From contig JAFAGC010000039.1 in the NCBI GenBank assembly GCA_023423065.1, forward strand, positions 14,266-78,265: 64,000 nucleotides of DNA, in the 5' to 3' direction. This DNA is from Pseudomonadota bacterium. GTDB lineage: Bacteria > Pseudomonadota > Gammaproteobacteria > Steroidobacterales > Steroidobacteraceae. Numbering within the stretch: position 1 is the stretch's first letter; every line of letters begins with the position of its first letter. The notes beneath the pieces were generated by a model that saw only the letters and a list, made by a program, of their open reading frames with translations, was not told the origin of the DNA and did no database searches. The translations under genes were made by a program, and so were the position numbers. Positions 53,373 to 61,478 of the stretch are shown here, piece by piece.

Positions 53373-55742
53373 TCACTGCCGCGCCATCGCGATGCGCAAC
53401 GCATCCTCGGCCTTGACCCGGTGTCCCATGTTCTCGGCCCCATCTTCCGAGACGTCGAGCAGCACGCCGACGATCCTGCCGTTGAACGCGTTGCCGCGCG
53501 GACCATAGTCTTCCGACACTGGCGCGCCGCTGTCTTCACCGACGTCGAATCCATCGTCCGCCGAGAACACCATCGGGAGCGTCGCGGGAACTTCGCCTTC
53601 TCCGACCTTCTTGCCATCCGTATACAGCCGGATCTTCCCGCCTTTCCCCAGGCCTCCGCCCGCGTACGTGAATTCCATGCGCACCTGGTGACCTCCCGCG
53701 GGGATCGCGGACGCCCCTTCGACGTAAAACCGTTCGACTCCTCCGAGGTTGTAGCAGTACTTCAGCCTGCCTTCCTTCGCATACAGACTCCAGCCTCCGA
53801 TGTTCGCCCCTTGCGCGACGATCACACCTTCCGCGCCCTTCTCCGGCGCGACGATGTCCGCCGTCACCGAGTGCGACTTGTTCTTCACATTGACGACGCA
53901 GTTCTCGGACAGTCGTCCCATGCCCGAGAACAGGACCTGACTACTTCTCGTGATGAGAACGGGGCGACCCGCCGTATCGGCATTGAAGCGATGCGCCGGA
54001 TCGTCATCCATCGGCAGCACGTTGCGGCGCGCGGCTTCGAGCAGCCACAGGCGCTGCAACTCACGGAGCTTTTCGGGCTTCTCGGCCGAAAGATCGTTCG
54101 CCTGGCTCCAGTCCTTCGAAGTGTCGTAGAGCTCCCAGACGTCCTCGTCGAACGGAATCAGTTTCCTGCCCACGAGGATCCAGGGCGTCGCGTGCTTGGT
54201 CACCGCGGTCCATCCCTTGTGGTAGATGCCGCGGTTGCCGAACATCTCGAAGTATTGCGTCTCGTGCCGTTCCGCCGCCTGCGCGTCGTCGAAGGAATAC
54301 AGCATGCTGACTCCCTCCATGGGTACCTGCTGCACCCCATCCACCGAGATCGGCTCCGGGATGCCCGCGGCCTCCAGGACGGTCGGCGCGACGTCGATGA
54401 GATGCGTGAACTGCGAGCGGATCTCCCCGCGCGCCTTGATGCCGCGGGGCCAGTGAACGATCGTGCCGTTGCGCGTGCCGCCCCAATGCGAGGCGACCTG
54501 CTTGGTCCACTGATAAGGCGTGCTCAGCGAATGGGCCCAGCCAACAGCGTAGTGGTTGTAAGACTGCGGACCTCCGAGTTGATCCAGCCGCGAGGCGAGG
54601 AACTCCGGCGTTTCGATGCTCGCGAGGCCGTTGAAATTGAGCATCTCGTTGAACGTGCCGTTGATGGTTCCCTCCGCGGAAGGCCCGTTGTCGCCGAGGA
54701 TGTAGTAGATCAGCGTGTCCTCGAGCACGTTCAGCTTCTTCAGCGCCTCGAACAGCCGGCCGACGTGATGATCGGTGTATTCGAGAAAGCCCGCGTAGAC
54801 CTCCATCTGCCGGCGCAGCACGGGCTTGAGCGCCTCCGGCATGGCGTCCCACGCGGGAATCTCCTCGTGGCGCGCCGTGAGCTTCGCGTCCTGTGGCACG
54901 ACTCCCAGCTTCTTCTGCCTGACGAGGATCTCCTCGCGCAACTTGTCCCATCCCTGGTCGAACTGCCCCTTGTATTTGTCCGCCCACTCCTTCGGAACGT
55001 GGTGCGGCGCGTGTGTCGCGCCGGGAGCGAAATAGACGAAGAATGGCTTGTCGGGCACGAGCGCCTTCTGTTGCCCTATCCACCCGATCGCCTTGTCCGT
55101 CATGTCCTCCATGAAGTGATAACCCTCCTCGGGCGTGCGCTCGATCTCGACAGGCGTCGTGCCTTCGTAGAGCGACGGGTACCACTGGTTCGCTTCACCG
55201 CCGATGAAGCCGTAGAAGTATTCGAATCCCCCGCCGCCGGTGGGCCATTGATCGAACGGACCCACGGGACTCGCCTGCCACACGGGCACTTCGTGGCATT
55301 TGCCGAATTGCGCCGTCGAGTAGCCGTTGAGCTTCAGCGTCTTCGCGAGCGGCGCGATCGTGTTAGGCAGCACCGAGCTGTAGCCCGGATAGCCGGAAGC
55401 GATCTCGGTGATCCCGCCCATGCCGCAGGTGTGATGGTTGCGCCCGGTGAGCAAGGCCTGCCTGGAAGGCGAGCACAGCGCCGTGGTGTGAAAGCGGTTG
55501 TACTTGAGGCCGGCCGCCGCGAGCGCTTCGGCATTCGGCGTCCGGCACGGTCCGCCGAAGGCGCTCGTCGCGGAGAACCCCACGTCGTCGAGCAGCACGA
55601 TGAGGACGTTCGGCGCGCCCGCGGGGGGACGCAACTGCTCGATCTTCGCGCATCTGGCATCCGGATCCTTGGCATCGTAGAAAATCGCGCCGGTGGGAAC
55701 CGGCGTTGGCATGGGAAGGTGTGAACGTGGTTTGTTAGACAC
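53373..55742 (-). CDS. Long-type arylsulfatase (CSPSR active site)
   Basis: The 789-residue protein has LIVLLDDVGFSATS with metal ligands and the formylglycine cysteine at Cys90 in ALCSPSRQALLTGRNHH. The catalytic part is followed by a beta-rich C-terminal domain (GWSLYAKEGRLKYCYN). The start is GTG at 55742 with AAAGGAG upstream; an ATG 45 codons earlier is antisense to the divergent intergenic region. No signal peptide is visible. It shares plan with the two long arylsulfatases at 31-36 kb but stands apart from that operon. The amidohydrolase gene begins 67 bases downstream. Confidence 0.92.
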   Translation of the reverse strand: MSNKPRSHLPMPTPVPTGAIFYDAKDPDARCAKIEQLRPPAGAPNVLIVLLDDVGFSATSAFGGPCRTPNAEALAAAGLKYNRFHTTALCSPSRQALLTGRNHHTCGMGGITEIASGYPGYSSVLPNTIAPLAKTLKLNGYSTAQFGKCHEVPVWQASPVGPFDQWPTGGGGFEYFYGFIGGEANQWYPSLYEGTTPVEIERTPEEGYHFMEDMTDKAIGWIGQQKALVPDKPFFVYFAPGATHAPHHVPKEWADKYKGQFDQGWDKLREEILVRQKKLGVVPQDAKLTARHEEIPAWDAMPEALKPVLRRQMEVYAGFLEYTDHHVGRLFEALKKLNVLEDTLIYYILGDNGPSAEGTINGTFNEMLNFNGLASIETPEFLASRLDQLGGPQSYNHYAVGWAHSLSTPYQWTKQVASHWGGTRNGTIVHWPRGIKARGEIRSQFTHLIDVAPTVLEAAGIPEPISVDGVQQVPMEGVSMLYSFDDAQAAERHETQYFEMFGNRGIYHKGWTAVTKHATPWILVGRKLIPFDEDVWELYDTSKDWSQANDLSAEKPEKLRELQRLWLLEAARRNVLPMDDDPAHRFNADTAGRPVLITRSSQVLFSGMGRLSENCVVNVKNKSHSVTADIVAPEKGAEGVIVAQGANIGGWSLYAKEGRLKYCYNLGGVERFYVEGASAIPAGGHQVRMEFTYAGGGLGKGGKIRLYTDGKKVGEGEVPATLPMVFSADDGFDVGEDSGAPVSEDYGPRGNAFNGRIVGVLLDVSEDGAENMGHRVKAEDALRIAMARQ

Positions 55743-55980
55743 TGGCTTCTCCTTTGGCTGGGTCCGCGAATACGCAGCAGGATTCGCGCGCCAGTAGTAA
55801 GGGTTCGGTTCGCGGCGTCGACCGCGCCCGGCGAATCGGGCGCCGGATTTTCCGGAATCGACCGCGCGCCCAGCCATTGGACCTTGGTCGACTCGTTGCC
55901 CGGGGACCTAGGTGCAATTGCCAGCGTCGCCCGCGTCGGTCGAAATCGGCACGAGAGCGAGTCGCGCAATGGAGGTTGGT

Positions 55981-56574
55981 ATGCGAACCAGATTCACGTT
56001 GCTCGTCGGCATAGCGGTCCCGTTCGCGCTGGGTTCCACCCATTCCGCGTTTGCACAGCGAGCCGGACAGAGCGTGTCCATCCAGTACGGCACGGTCACC
56101 GGCTCACAGCCGGTCGATCTCAGCTCCGGAGCGGTCCCCGGCGGAGCCGTGGTCGGCGGCACACTGGGACTCATTTCGGGCTCCGGCAGAAGCGCCTCGA
56201 GGCAAGCCCGCAATGCCGTGCTCGGCGCGGCGGCCGGCGCCGCCGTCGCGCACGGCGCGCAAGGCAGCACGCAAGGAGTGCTCTACGACATCAACCTGCA
56301 ATCGCAAGGCACGATGCAGATCGTGTCCGATCAACGGGAAATCCGGAAAGGCGATTGCGTGGCGGTGGAGAAGGCCGGCCAGACCGCAAACATCCGCCGC
56401 GTGAGTGTCGAGTATTGCGACACGGCCAACCAGGCCGCGGTCAAGGCGGTGGCCGAGAATGCCGCGGGCGACGCGCAGGAATGTCACGACGCGAAGCAGC
56501 AACTGGTCGACGCGCAGACCGCGCAGGCCGCGGATCTCGCGGGCAAGAAAGTTTCGCTGCTCTGCAACGATTGA
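55981..56574 (+). CDS. Secreted glycine-zipper protein (SlyB-like)
   Basis: The 197-residue protein has a signal peptide (MRTRFTLLVGIAVPFALG, cleaved after AFA). A glycine-zipper segment follows (PGGAVVGGTLGLISGSG and LGAAAGAAVAHGAQG), as in SlyB and other outer-membrane stress proteins. There is no lipobox cysteine, so it is soluble or peripherally attached. The C-terminal half has several cysteines and a helical stretch rich in Ala and Gln. I chose ATG 55981 for its signal peptide and the GGAGG just before. It overlaps the next gene as TTGA. Confidence 0.72.
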   Translation: MRTRFTLLVGIAVPFALGSTHSAFAQRAGQSVSIQYGTVTGSQPVDLSSGAVPGGAVVGGTLGLISGSGRSASRQARNAVLGAAAGAAVAHGAQGSTQGVLYDINLQSQGTMQIVSDQREIRKGDCVAVEKAGQTANIRRVSVEYCDTANQAAVKAVAENAAGDAQECHDAKQQLVDAQTAQAADLAGKKVSLLCND

Positions 56575-57389
56575 ATTCGTCGCGAACCCTTGCCCGCTGC
56601 GCGGGAATGGTGGCCGTCTGCGCGCTCGCCCCGGCGCGGGCGGAGCCGCCGGGGCTCGCGGAATGCGAGGTCGGAGTCTCGTTAGGTGTCTTCGACAATC
56701 GGCCCAGGGCCAACCTTCGCGCGGATGGAGAATTCGGCGAAGGCACGCCGGTCGACTGGGGAAACACGTTCGGAGACGCGCAGGCGCGCCGTTTCCTGCT
56801 CGACGGAATCTGGAGATTCAAGCCGAGCCATCACGCCCGCCTGATGTACACGAACTATTCGCGGTCGAGCGACGCCGTGCTTCGCGAGGACATCGAATGG
56901 AACGGGCATCGACTCGCGCAGGGCTCCGGCGTCGAGGGCACGCTGCGCTTCGAAGTCGTGGAGGCCGCGTACGAATACGATTTCGCGCGCGCGGCGAATC
57001 GCGACCTCGCCGTGAGCATCGGCATTCATGCGATGGCATTCGAGGCGGAAATCGCCGGCGCCGCCGTGGGCGCCACGGAAGACAGGGCCGTCGACAGCAC
57101 CGCGTCGCTGGACGCGCCCCTGCCCGCGCTGGGAGTTCGCGGCATGTGGCACCTCGGCGCCGACTTCTACCTGAATGCGCAGGCTCAATATTTCTCGCTG
57201 ACGAGAGGTCGCTACGACGGGCGCCTGATCAATTTCCGCGCCATGCTCATCTGGCAACCAACCTGGATCGGGATGGGCATTGGATACGATCACTTCGACC
57301 TGCGGGTGGACGTGGATGAGGGTTCCTACCGGGGTCAATTGGATTGGCGCTACCGCGGCCCGCAGATTTTCGTGAGCCTGGCGTTCTGA
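56571..57389 (+). CDS. Outer-membrane beta-barrel protein of unknown function
   Basis: The 272-residue protein begins at TTG 56571, overlapping the stop codon before it; ATG 56607 is possible but would shorten the signal peptide. After RTLARCAGMVAVCALAPARA, the mature part shows alternating strands such as RFLLDGIWRFKPSHHARLM and VEAAYEYDFARAANRDLAV. It ends in QIFVSLAF, a terminal phenylalanine typical of BAM-inserted barrels. It is not a porin family I can name. It probably forms a two-gene unit with the glycine-zipper protein. Confidence 0.72.
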   Translation: MNSSRTLARCAGMVAVCALAPARAEPPGLAECEVGVSLGVFDNRPRANLRADGEFGEGTPVDWGNTFGDAQARRFLLDGIWRFKPSHHARLMYTNYSRSSDAVLREDIEWNGHRLAQGSGVEGTLRFEVVEAAYEYDFARAANRDLAVSIGIHAMAFEAEIAGAAVGATEDRAVDSTASLDAPLPALGVRGMWHLGADFYLNAQAQYFSLTRGRYDGRLINFRAMLIWQPTWIGMGIGYDHFDLRVDVDEGSYRGQLDWRYRGPQIFVSLAF

Positions 57390-57454
57390 CCGCTCGCCCA
57401 TGGGACTAAGGGACACTGTGCGCGAGTCGGGGGTGGATTCATCCTGATCCGGTC

Positions 57455-59728
57455 ATGCAACGGCTGCGTGCGCCTCGCCGGTCACCGGCATTCGTCATCG
57501 CGATCGCCATCGCGATCTCGATCGCGATAGGTGCGCCCGTCGATGTGACTGCGCAGGCGCCCGCACAGCAGTCGCGACCGCGCATCGGCCTCGTGCTCGC
57601 GGGCGGCGGCGCCAAGGGCGGCGCGCACGTGGGTGTACTGAAAGTGCTCGAGGAGCTCCACGTCCCCATCGACTGCATCGCCGGCACGAGCATGGGTGCG
57701 CTGGTGGGTGGGGGTTACGCTTCCGGCATCCCTGCCGCGGATCTCCAAAGGTTCGTCACCACCATCGACTGGAAGAAGGTGGTCGGCAGCCAGGGGCGCC
57801 GCGAGCTCGAGCCCATCGAACAGAAACGCGCGGGCACGACGTACAGCAACGAGTTCGAATTCGGACTCGGCCGGGGCTCGCTGCACGTCCCCGGCGGTCT
57901 CGTGAACACGAGCAACGTCGAGGACCTGCTGCGCAGCTATGTCGCGAGCGCGCGCCTCGAGACGAACTTCGATCGCCTGCCGATACCCTATCGCGCCGTC
58001 GCGACCGACATGGTGACCGGCCGCATGGTCGTGCTGCGCGACGGCGATCTCGCGACGGCCATGCGCGCCAGCATGGCGATCCCGGGCGCGTTCGCACCCG
58101 TGATCATGGACGACATGATCCTTTCCGACGGCGGCCTCGTGCGCAACATCCCGATCGACGTCGCGCGCGGGTTGTGCGCCGACGTCGTGATCGTGGTGAA
58201 CCTCGTCGAACCCGCCGTCGATCCGCAACGCCTGCAAAGCGCGCTGCAGCTCCTCGGCCGCACCATGGACGTGATGATCGAGGCCAACGAGCAGCTGCAG
58301 CTGCAGACCCTCGGTCCGGCAGATGTGCGCATCGACGTCGAGATGGGCACGATCACCACCGCGGACTTCGAGCGTGTTCCCGAGACGATCCCGCTCGGCG
58401 AATCGGCCGCGCGCTCGCAGGCGCAGGCGCTGGCGCGATATTCCATGCCCGCGGCGCAATACGAGGCCTGGCGCAGGGCCGTGACCACCTCGCAGGACAT
58501 CCAGGCACACCTCGCGGGCGTACGCTTCGAGGGACTGCAACACGTCAACCCCGAGTACCTCGCCTCGCTCGACCGTGTGAAGGCAGGCGACATCGTCGAC
58601 AGCGCGGCCATCAGCCGCGAAGCGCAGCGCATGTCGGTATTGCAGGATCTCGACTCGGTCGGATACCGGCTCGACGGCGACCGCGCCACGCCCACGCTCA
58701 CCTGGCTGCCACGCGAGAAGGTCTACGGGCCCAACTACCTCAAGTTCGACCTCGGCCTGTACGCGTCCGTCGAAGGCGATCTCACGTTCGGCCTTTACGG
58801 CCGGCACGTGCGGACCTGGGTGAATCCGCTCGGCGCGCAGTGGCGCAACGAACTCCAGTTCGGCGGCCAGCAACTGGTTGCCACGAGTTTCTACCAGCCG
58901 CTCGACGTCGCGCAGCGCTGGTTCATCGAGGCGCGCGCCGCATATTCGCGCTCCATCGAGGACGTCTTTCTCGATGACGAGCGGATCTCGCGCTACTCGT
59001 TCCGTGACGCCGGCGCGCAGCTCGACGTCGGCGCCAATGTCGGCCGTCACGCGCAGCTGCGGCTCGGCTATCTCTACGACCAGCGCGACATCGAAGTCGA
59101 CATCGGCTCGACGTTGATGCCGGAGCATTCACCCGTCGATGCCGGCCTGATCCTGGGCGCGCAATACGACAGCCGCGACTCGGGCTTCAGTCCGACCGAA
59201 GGCATGACCGCGGCGCTCGAGTACGTGTACGCCGACGATGCGCTCGGCGGCGACCGCGGCTGGGAGCGCGCCGAGCTCGGCGTCGGTCTCGCCGTGCCGC
59301 TGCGTCGCGACGTGTTGTGGGTGACCGCCGCGGGCGGCACGGACTTGCGCAACGATCTGCCCCCCGACCGCGCGTTCGCGCTCGGCGGTCCAGGCAGTTT
59401 TCCGGGGCTCGAGCTCGGCGAGCTGCGCGTCGGCAGCTACTGGACCGTCGGCACGAGTTATCTCTGGAACGTCAAGGAGATCATGCCGATCAAGAATTTC
59501 GCGCTGTACTTCGGGGGACGCATCGTCGGCGGCGCCGTCTACGATCGCATCGACACGGGCCGCACCGGCGAGCTGTACGGCGGCTCGGTGTTCCTGACGG
59601 GACGCACGATGTTCGGGCCGCTGACGCTCGGTGTCGGCGCGACCTCCACGGAATCCTGGAGCGCCTGGCTCAGCATCGGCCGGCCGCTCGGCCACGGCAC
59701 GATCCTCGAGCGCGGCATCTTTCAGTAG
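57455..59728 (+). CDS. Patatin-like phospholipase with C-terminal outer-membrane barrel (PlpD-like, type Vd secretion)
   Basis: The 757-residue protein has a signal peptide and a patatin domain. GLVLAGGGAKGGAHVG gives the oxyanion hole, the GXSXG motif GTSMG has Ser79, and Asp225 in LSDGGL completes the Ser-Asp dyad. A POTRA domain follows (about residues 345-405, GVRFEGLQHVNPEYLASL). The rest is a BamA/TamA-like 16-strand barrel that ends in LERGIFQ. This layout is that of Pseudomonas PlpD, which secretes its own lipase domain. The lipid target is not visible from sequence. It converges with the DUF202 gene. Confidence 0.93.
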   Translation: MQRLRAPRRSPAFVIAIAIAISIAIGAPVDVTAQAPAQQSRPRIGLVLAGGGAKGGAHVGVLKVLEELHVPIDCIAGTSMGALVGGGYASGIPAADLQRFVTTIDWKKVVGSQGRRELEPIEQKRAGTTYSNEFEFGLGRGSLHVPGGLVNTSNVEDLLRSYVASARLETNFDRLPIPYRAVATDMVTGRMVVLRDGDLATAMRASMAIPGAFAPVIMDDMILSDGGLVRNIPIDVARGLCADVVIVVNLVEPAVDPQRLQSALQLLGRTMDVMIEANEQLQLQTLGPADVRIDVEMGTITTADFERVPETIPLGESAARSQAQALARYSMPAAQYEAWRRAVTTSQDIQAHLAGVRFEGLQHVNPEYLASLDRVKAGDIVDSAAISREAQRMSVLQDLDSVGYRLDGDRATPTLTWLPREKVYGPNYLKFDLGLYASVEGDLTFGLYGRHVRTWVNPLGAQWRNELQFGGQQLVATSFYQPLDVAQRWFIEARAAYSRSIEDVFLDDERISRYSFRDAGAQLDVGANVGRHAQLRLGYLYDQRDIEVDIGSTLMPEHSPVDAGLILGAQYDSRDSGFSPTEGMTAALEYVYADDALGGDRGWERAELGVGLAVPLRRDVLWVTAAGGTDLRNDLPPDRAFALGGPGSFPGLELGELRVGSYWTVGTSYLWNVKEIMPIKNFALYFGGRIVGGAVYDRIDTGRTGELYGGSVFLTGRTMFGPLTLGVGATSTESWSAWLSIGRPLGHGTILERGIFQ

Positions 59729-59731
59729 GTG

Positions 59732-59776
59732 GCCGGTGTAAATGGGGATAGGGGTGCCGGTGTAAAAAGTGGGGAT
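59732..59776 (+). repeat. Two short direct repeats between convergent genes
   Basis: GCCGGTGTAAATGGGGAT at 59732-59749 is followed by a second copy at 59756-59776 that shares GCCGGTGTAAA and ends GTGGGGAT. The copies are separated by six bases. They lie between the PlpD-like gene and the DUF202 gene, where no terminator hairpin was seen. Origin and role are unknown; remnants of a mobile unit are possible. Confidence 0.6.
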
Positions 59777-59784
59777 TGCATTCG

Positions 59785-60444
59785 TCAGGCCAGCGGCCCG
59801 ATCCTGAACATGATGCTCGCGACCACGGCCAGTCCGAGCACGAGCAGCACCAGCGCCGTGAGCAGCGTGAGCGAAATCGGATAACCGCTCTGCGCGTGGA
59901 TCAGTCCCGAGTCGCGCATCGTGCTGCGCGTCTGGCGCAGCTCGCGCATGAAGGCCAGGTGGTAGAAGATCCCGCCCGTCAGCAGGATGACGCCGAGCGC
60001 CACGAGCGCGGTGCCGAAGTGCCGCGTTGCGCCGAGGTCCGTGATGAGCCCCGACTCGACCAGCTTCTTGAGTACCTGGTAGATCGTGAACCCGAAGCCG
60101 ATCATCGACAACGACGTGCGGATGAAGGACATCAGCGTGCGCTCGGCGCTCAGGCGCGTGCGCTGGAACGACATGCCCGTCCGCCGCATCGACATCTCGG
60201 TGCGGTTCACGGACAAGTTGGTGCGCAGCTTCGACAGGTCGGTGCGGTATTCGGAGAGCTGCGTACGGTGCTCGGAGAGGCCGGTCCGGTGGTTAGACAA
60301 CCCCGTCCGGTAGTGCGAATAGGCCACGGAGGCCGCGTCGGCGTTCGATTCGTCGACGTCCGGAAGTGGCGGCACCGGTTCTTCGGGCACGTGCGGCGGG
60401 CGCACCGGTTCCTCGTCCGCCGCGGATGCGATGGTTGCGCTCAT
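59785..60444 (-). CDS. DUF202 membrane protein with a tandem RT-repeat region
   Basis: The 219-residue protein has an acidic, proline-rich N-terminus. Ten tandem seven-residue repeats follow (residues 44-113), and then a DUF202 membrane domain with three helices (SMIGFGFTIYQVLKKLVE, FGTALVALGVILLTGGIFYH and SLTLLTALVLLVLGLAVVA). DUF202 proteins normally have one RTxLSxxRTxLAWIRTSL motif before the first helix. Here that unit seems amplified. The ATG at 60444 is preferred to the much longer frame from 60843, because upstream codons are antisense to the isochorismatase gene. Function of the family is unknown. Confidence 0.85.
   Translation of the reverse strand: MSATIASAADEEPVRPPHVPEEPVPPLPDVDESNADAASVAYSHYRTGLSNHRTGLSEHRTQLSEYRTDLSKLRTNLSVNRTEMSMRRTGMSFQRTRLSAERTLMSFIRTSLSMIGFGFTIYQVLKKLVESGLITDLGATRHFGTALVALGVILLTGGIFYHLAFMRELRQTRSTMRDSGLIHAQSGYPISLTLLTALVLLVLGLAVVASIMFRIGPLA
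60106..60315 (-). repeat. Ten tandem 21-base repeats encoding xxRTxxS units
   Basis: Within the DUF202 gene, 70 residues are ten units of exactly seven: HYRTGLS, NHRTGLS, EHRTQLS, EYRTDLS, KLRTNLS, VNRTEMS, MRRTGMS, FQRTRLS, AERTLMS and FIRTSLS. Arg, Thr and Ser are invariant in all ten. The period gives a helical array with the Arg-Thr-Ser faces in register. Confidence 0.95.
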
Positions 60445-60500
60445 CGCGAAACCTTCACCTCGTGACCGGGACGTCGACAATCGGTCGTAAGTCCTATCGT

Positions 60501-61079
60501 TCAGAACCTCACGGACGACGCCGAGCGCGGCGTACTCCCGCCCAGTACGTCGCGCAGGTTGGTGAGCATGGCGCGGCGCGCGGAAACCGACACGCCCGCG
60601 ATGCAGTCGATCGGCACGACGAGACGGAATCCCTGCGTGTGCGCGTCGCAGGCCGTGATCCACACGCAGCTCTCCGCGGAGACGCCGGCGAGTACCAGCC
60701 TGTCCACGCGCAGATCGTCGAGCAGCGCGGCGAGCGGCGTGCCGAAGAACGCCGAATGTCGCGGCTTGAGGACGACGTAGTCGGTTTCGACAGGAGCGAG
60801 CGAGCGCACCAGCGCCCCACCCGGCCGACGGGGATCGGTGCACCGCGCAATCAGCGCCGGAGCGTCACTTCGCCAGGGCCCCACCGTGTCGTTGGCATAG
60901 ATGACGGGTACGCCGGCGCGCCGCGCCTTCGCGAGCAGCGCCCGTATCGCGGTCGCCTGCCGCGTGAGCGCGCGCCGCACCCTCGGCCCATCGGGATACG
61001 CGAAGTCCGTAATGACGTCGAGCAGGAGCAATGCGGCCCGGCCGCGGGCCCTCGCTCGGGGCGCGAGACCGCGCTGCAT
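60501..61079 (-). CDS. Isochorismatase-family cysteine hydrolase
   Basis: The 192-residue protein shows the Asp-Lys-Cys triad of this family: Asp21 in LLLLDVITDFAYPD, Lys105 in YVVLKPRHSAFFGT and Cys138 in LAGVSAESCVWITA. It also has the cis-peptide region before the cysteine. Members hydrolyse isochorismate, nicotinamide or other carbamoyl compounds, and the substrate here is not defined. It is ten bases downstream of the DUF6496 gene and shares its strand. Confidence 0.9.
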   Translation of the reverse strand: MQRGLAPRARARGRAALLLLDVITDFAYPDGPRVRRALTRQATAIRALLAKARRAGVPVIYANDTVGPWRSDAPALIARCTDPRRPGGALVRSLAPVETDYVVLKPRHSAFFGTPLAALLDDLRVDRLVLAGVSAESCVWITACDAHTQGFRLVVPIDCIAGVSVSARRAMLTNLRDVLGGSTPRSASSVRF

Positions 61080-61089
61080 GTATCGGTCC

Positions 61090-61323
61090 CTACTTCTTCT
61101 TCGCGCTCGTGCGTTTGCGCGTGCTCGTCGAACGACGGCGTCCGCCGCTCGATCGTGACGGCACCTTGCCGCCGGCGCGGCGCGCCTCGGACAGTCCGAT
61201 CGCGATCGCCTGCTTGCGGCTCGTCACCTTCTTGCCCGAGCGTCCGCTGCGCAGGGTGCCGCGCTTTTTCTCGCGCATGACCTTCTCGACTTTCTGCTGC
61301 GCCTTCTTCCCGTACCTCGCCAT
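61090..61323 (-). CDS. Small basic DUF6496 protein
   Basis: The 77-residue protein begins MARYGKKAQQKVEKVMREKK and continues with GKKVTSRKQAIAIGLSEARR. This is the DUF6496 pattern of a small lysine- and arginine-rich protein. The C-terminus is a run of Ser, Arg and Lys (STSTRKRTSAKKK) resembling histone-like tails. A nucleic-acid-binding role is only inferred from charge. The ATG at 61323 is preferred to one three codons upstream because AGGTG lies just before it. Confidence 0.85.
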   Translation of the reverse strand: MARYGKKAQQKVEKVMREKKRGTLRSGRSGKKVTSRKQAIAIGLSEARRAGGKVPSRSSGGRRRSTSTRKRTSAKKK

Positions 61324-61478
61324 GGTGCTCACCTCCTGGCGACACGATGCGCCGCGACTGGCTAGCCGGATGTAGGCTCACGCCGCCGTGTCGCGTCGGC
61401 GTTGCACGAACGGACCGAATGTCGACTTACAATCGCAGGTGCTCGCGCACCTCGCGCGCGACCCCAGGATGGACGCAC

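Noticed and set aside
60444..60843. Longer DUF202 protein from 60843
   Set aside because: The extra codons are in the wrong frame of the isochorismatase gene and show no conserved features.
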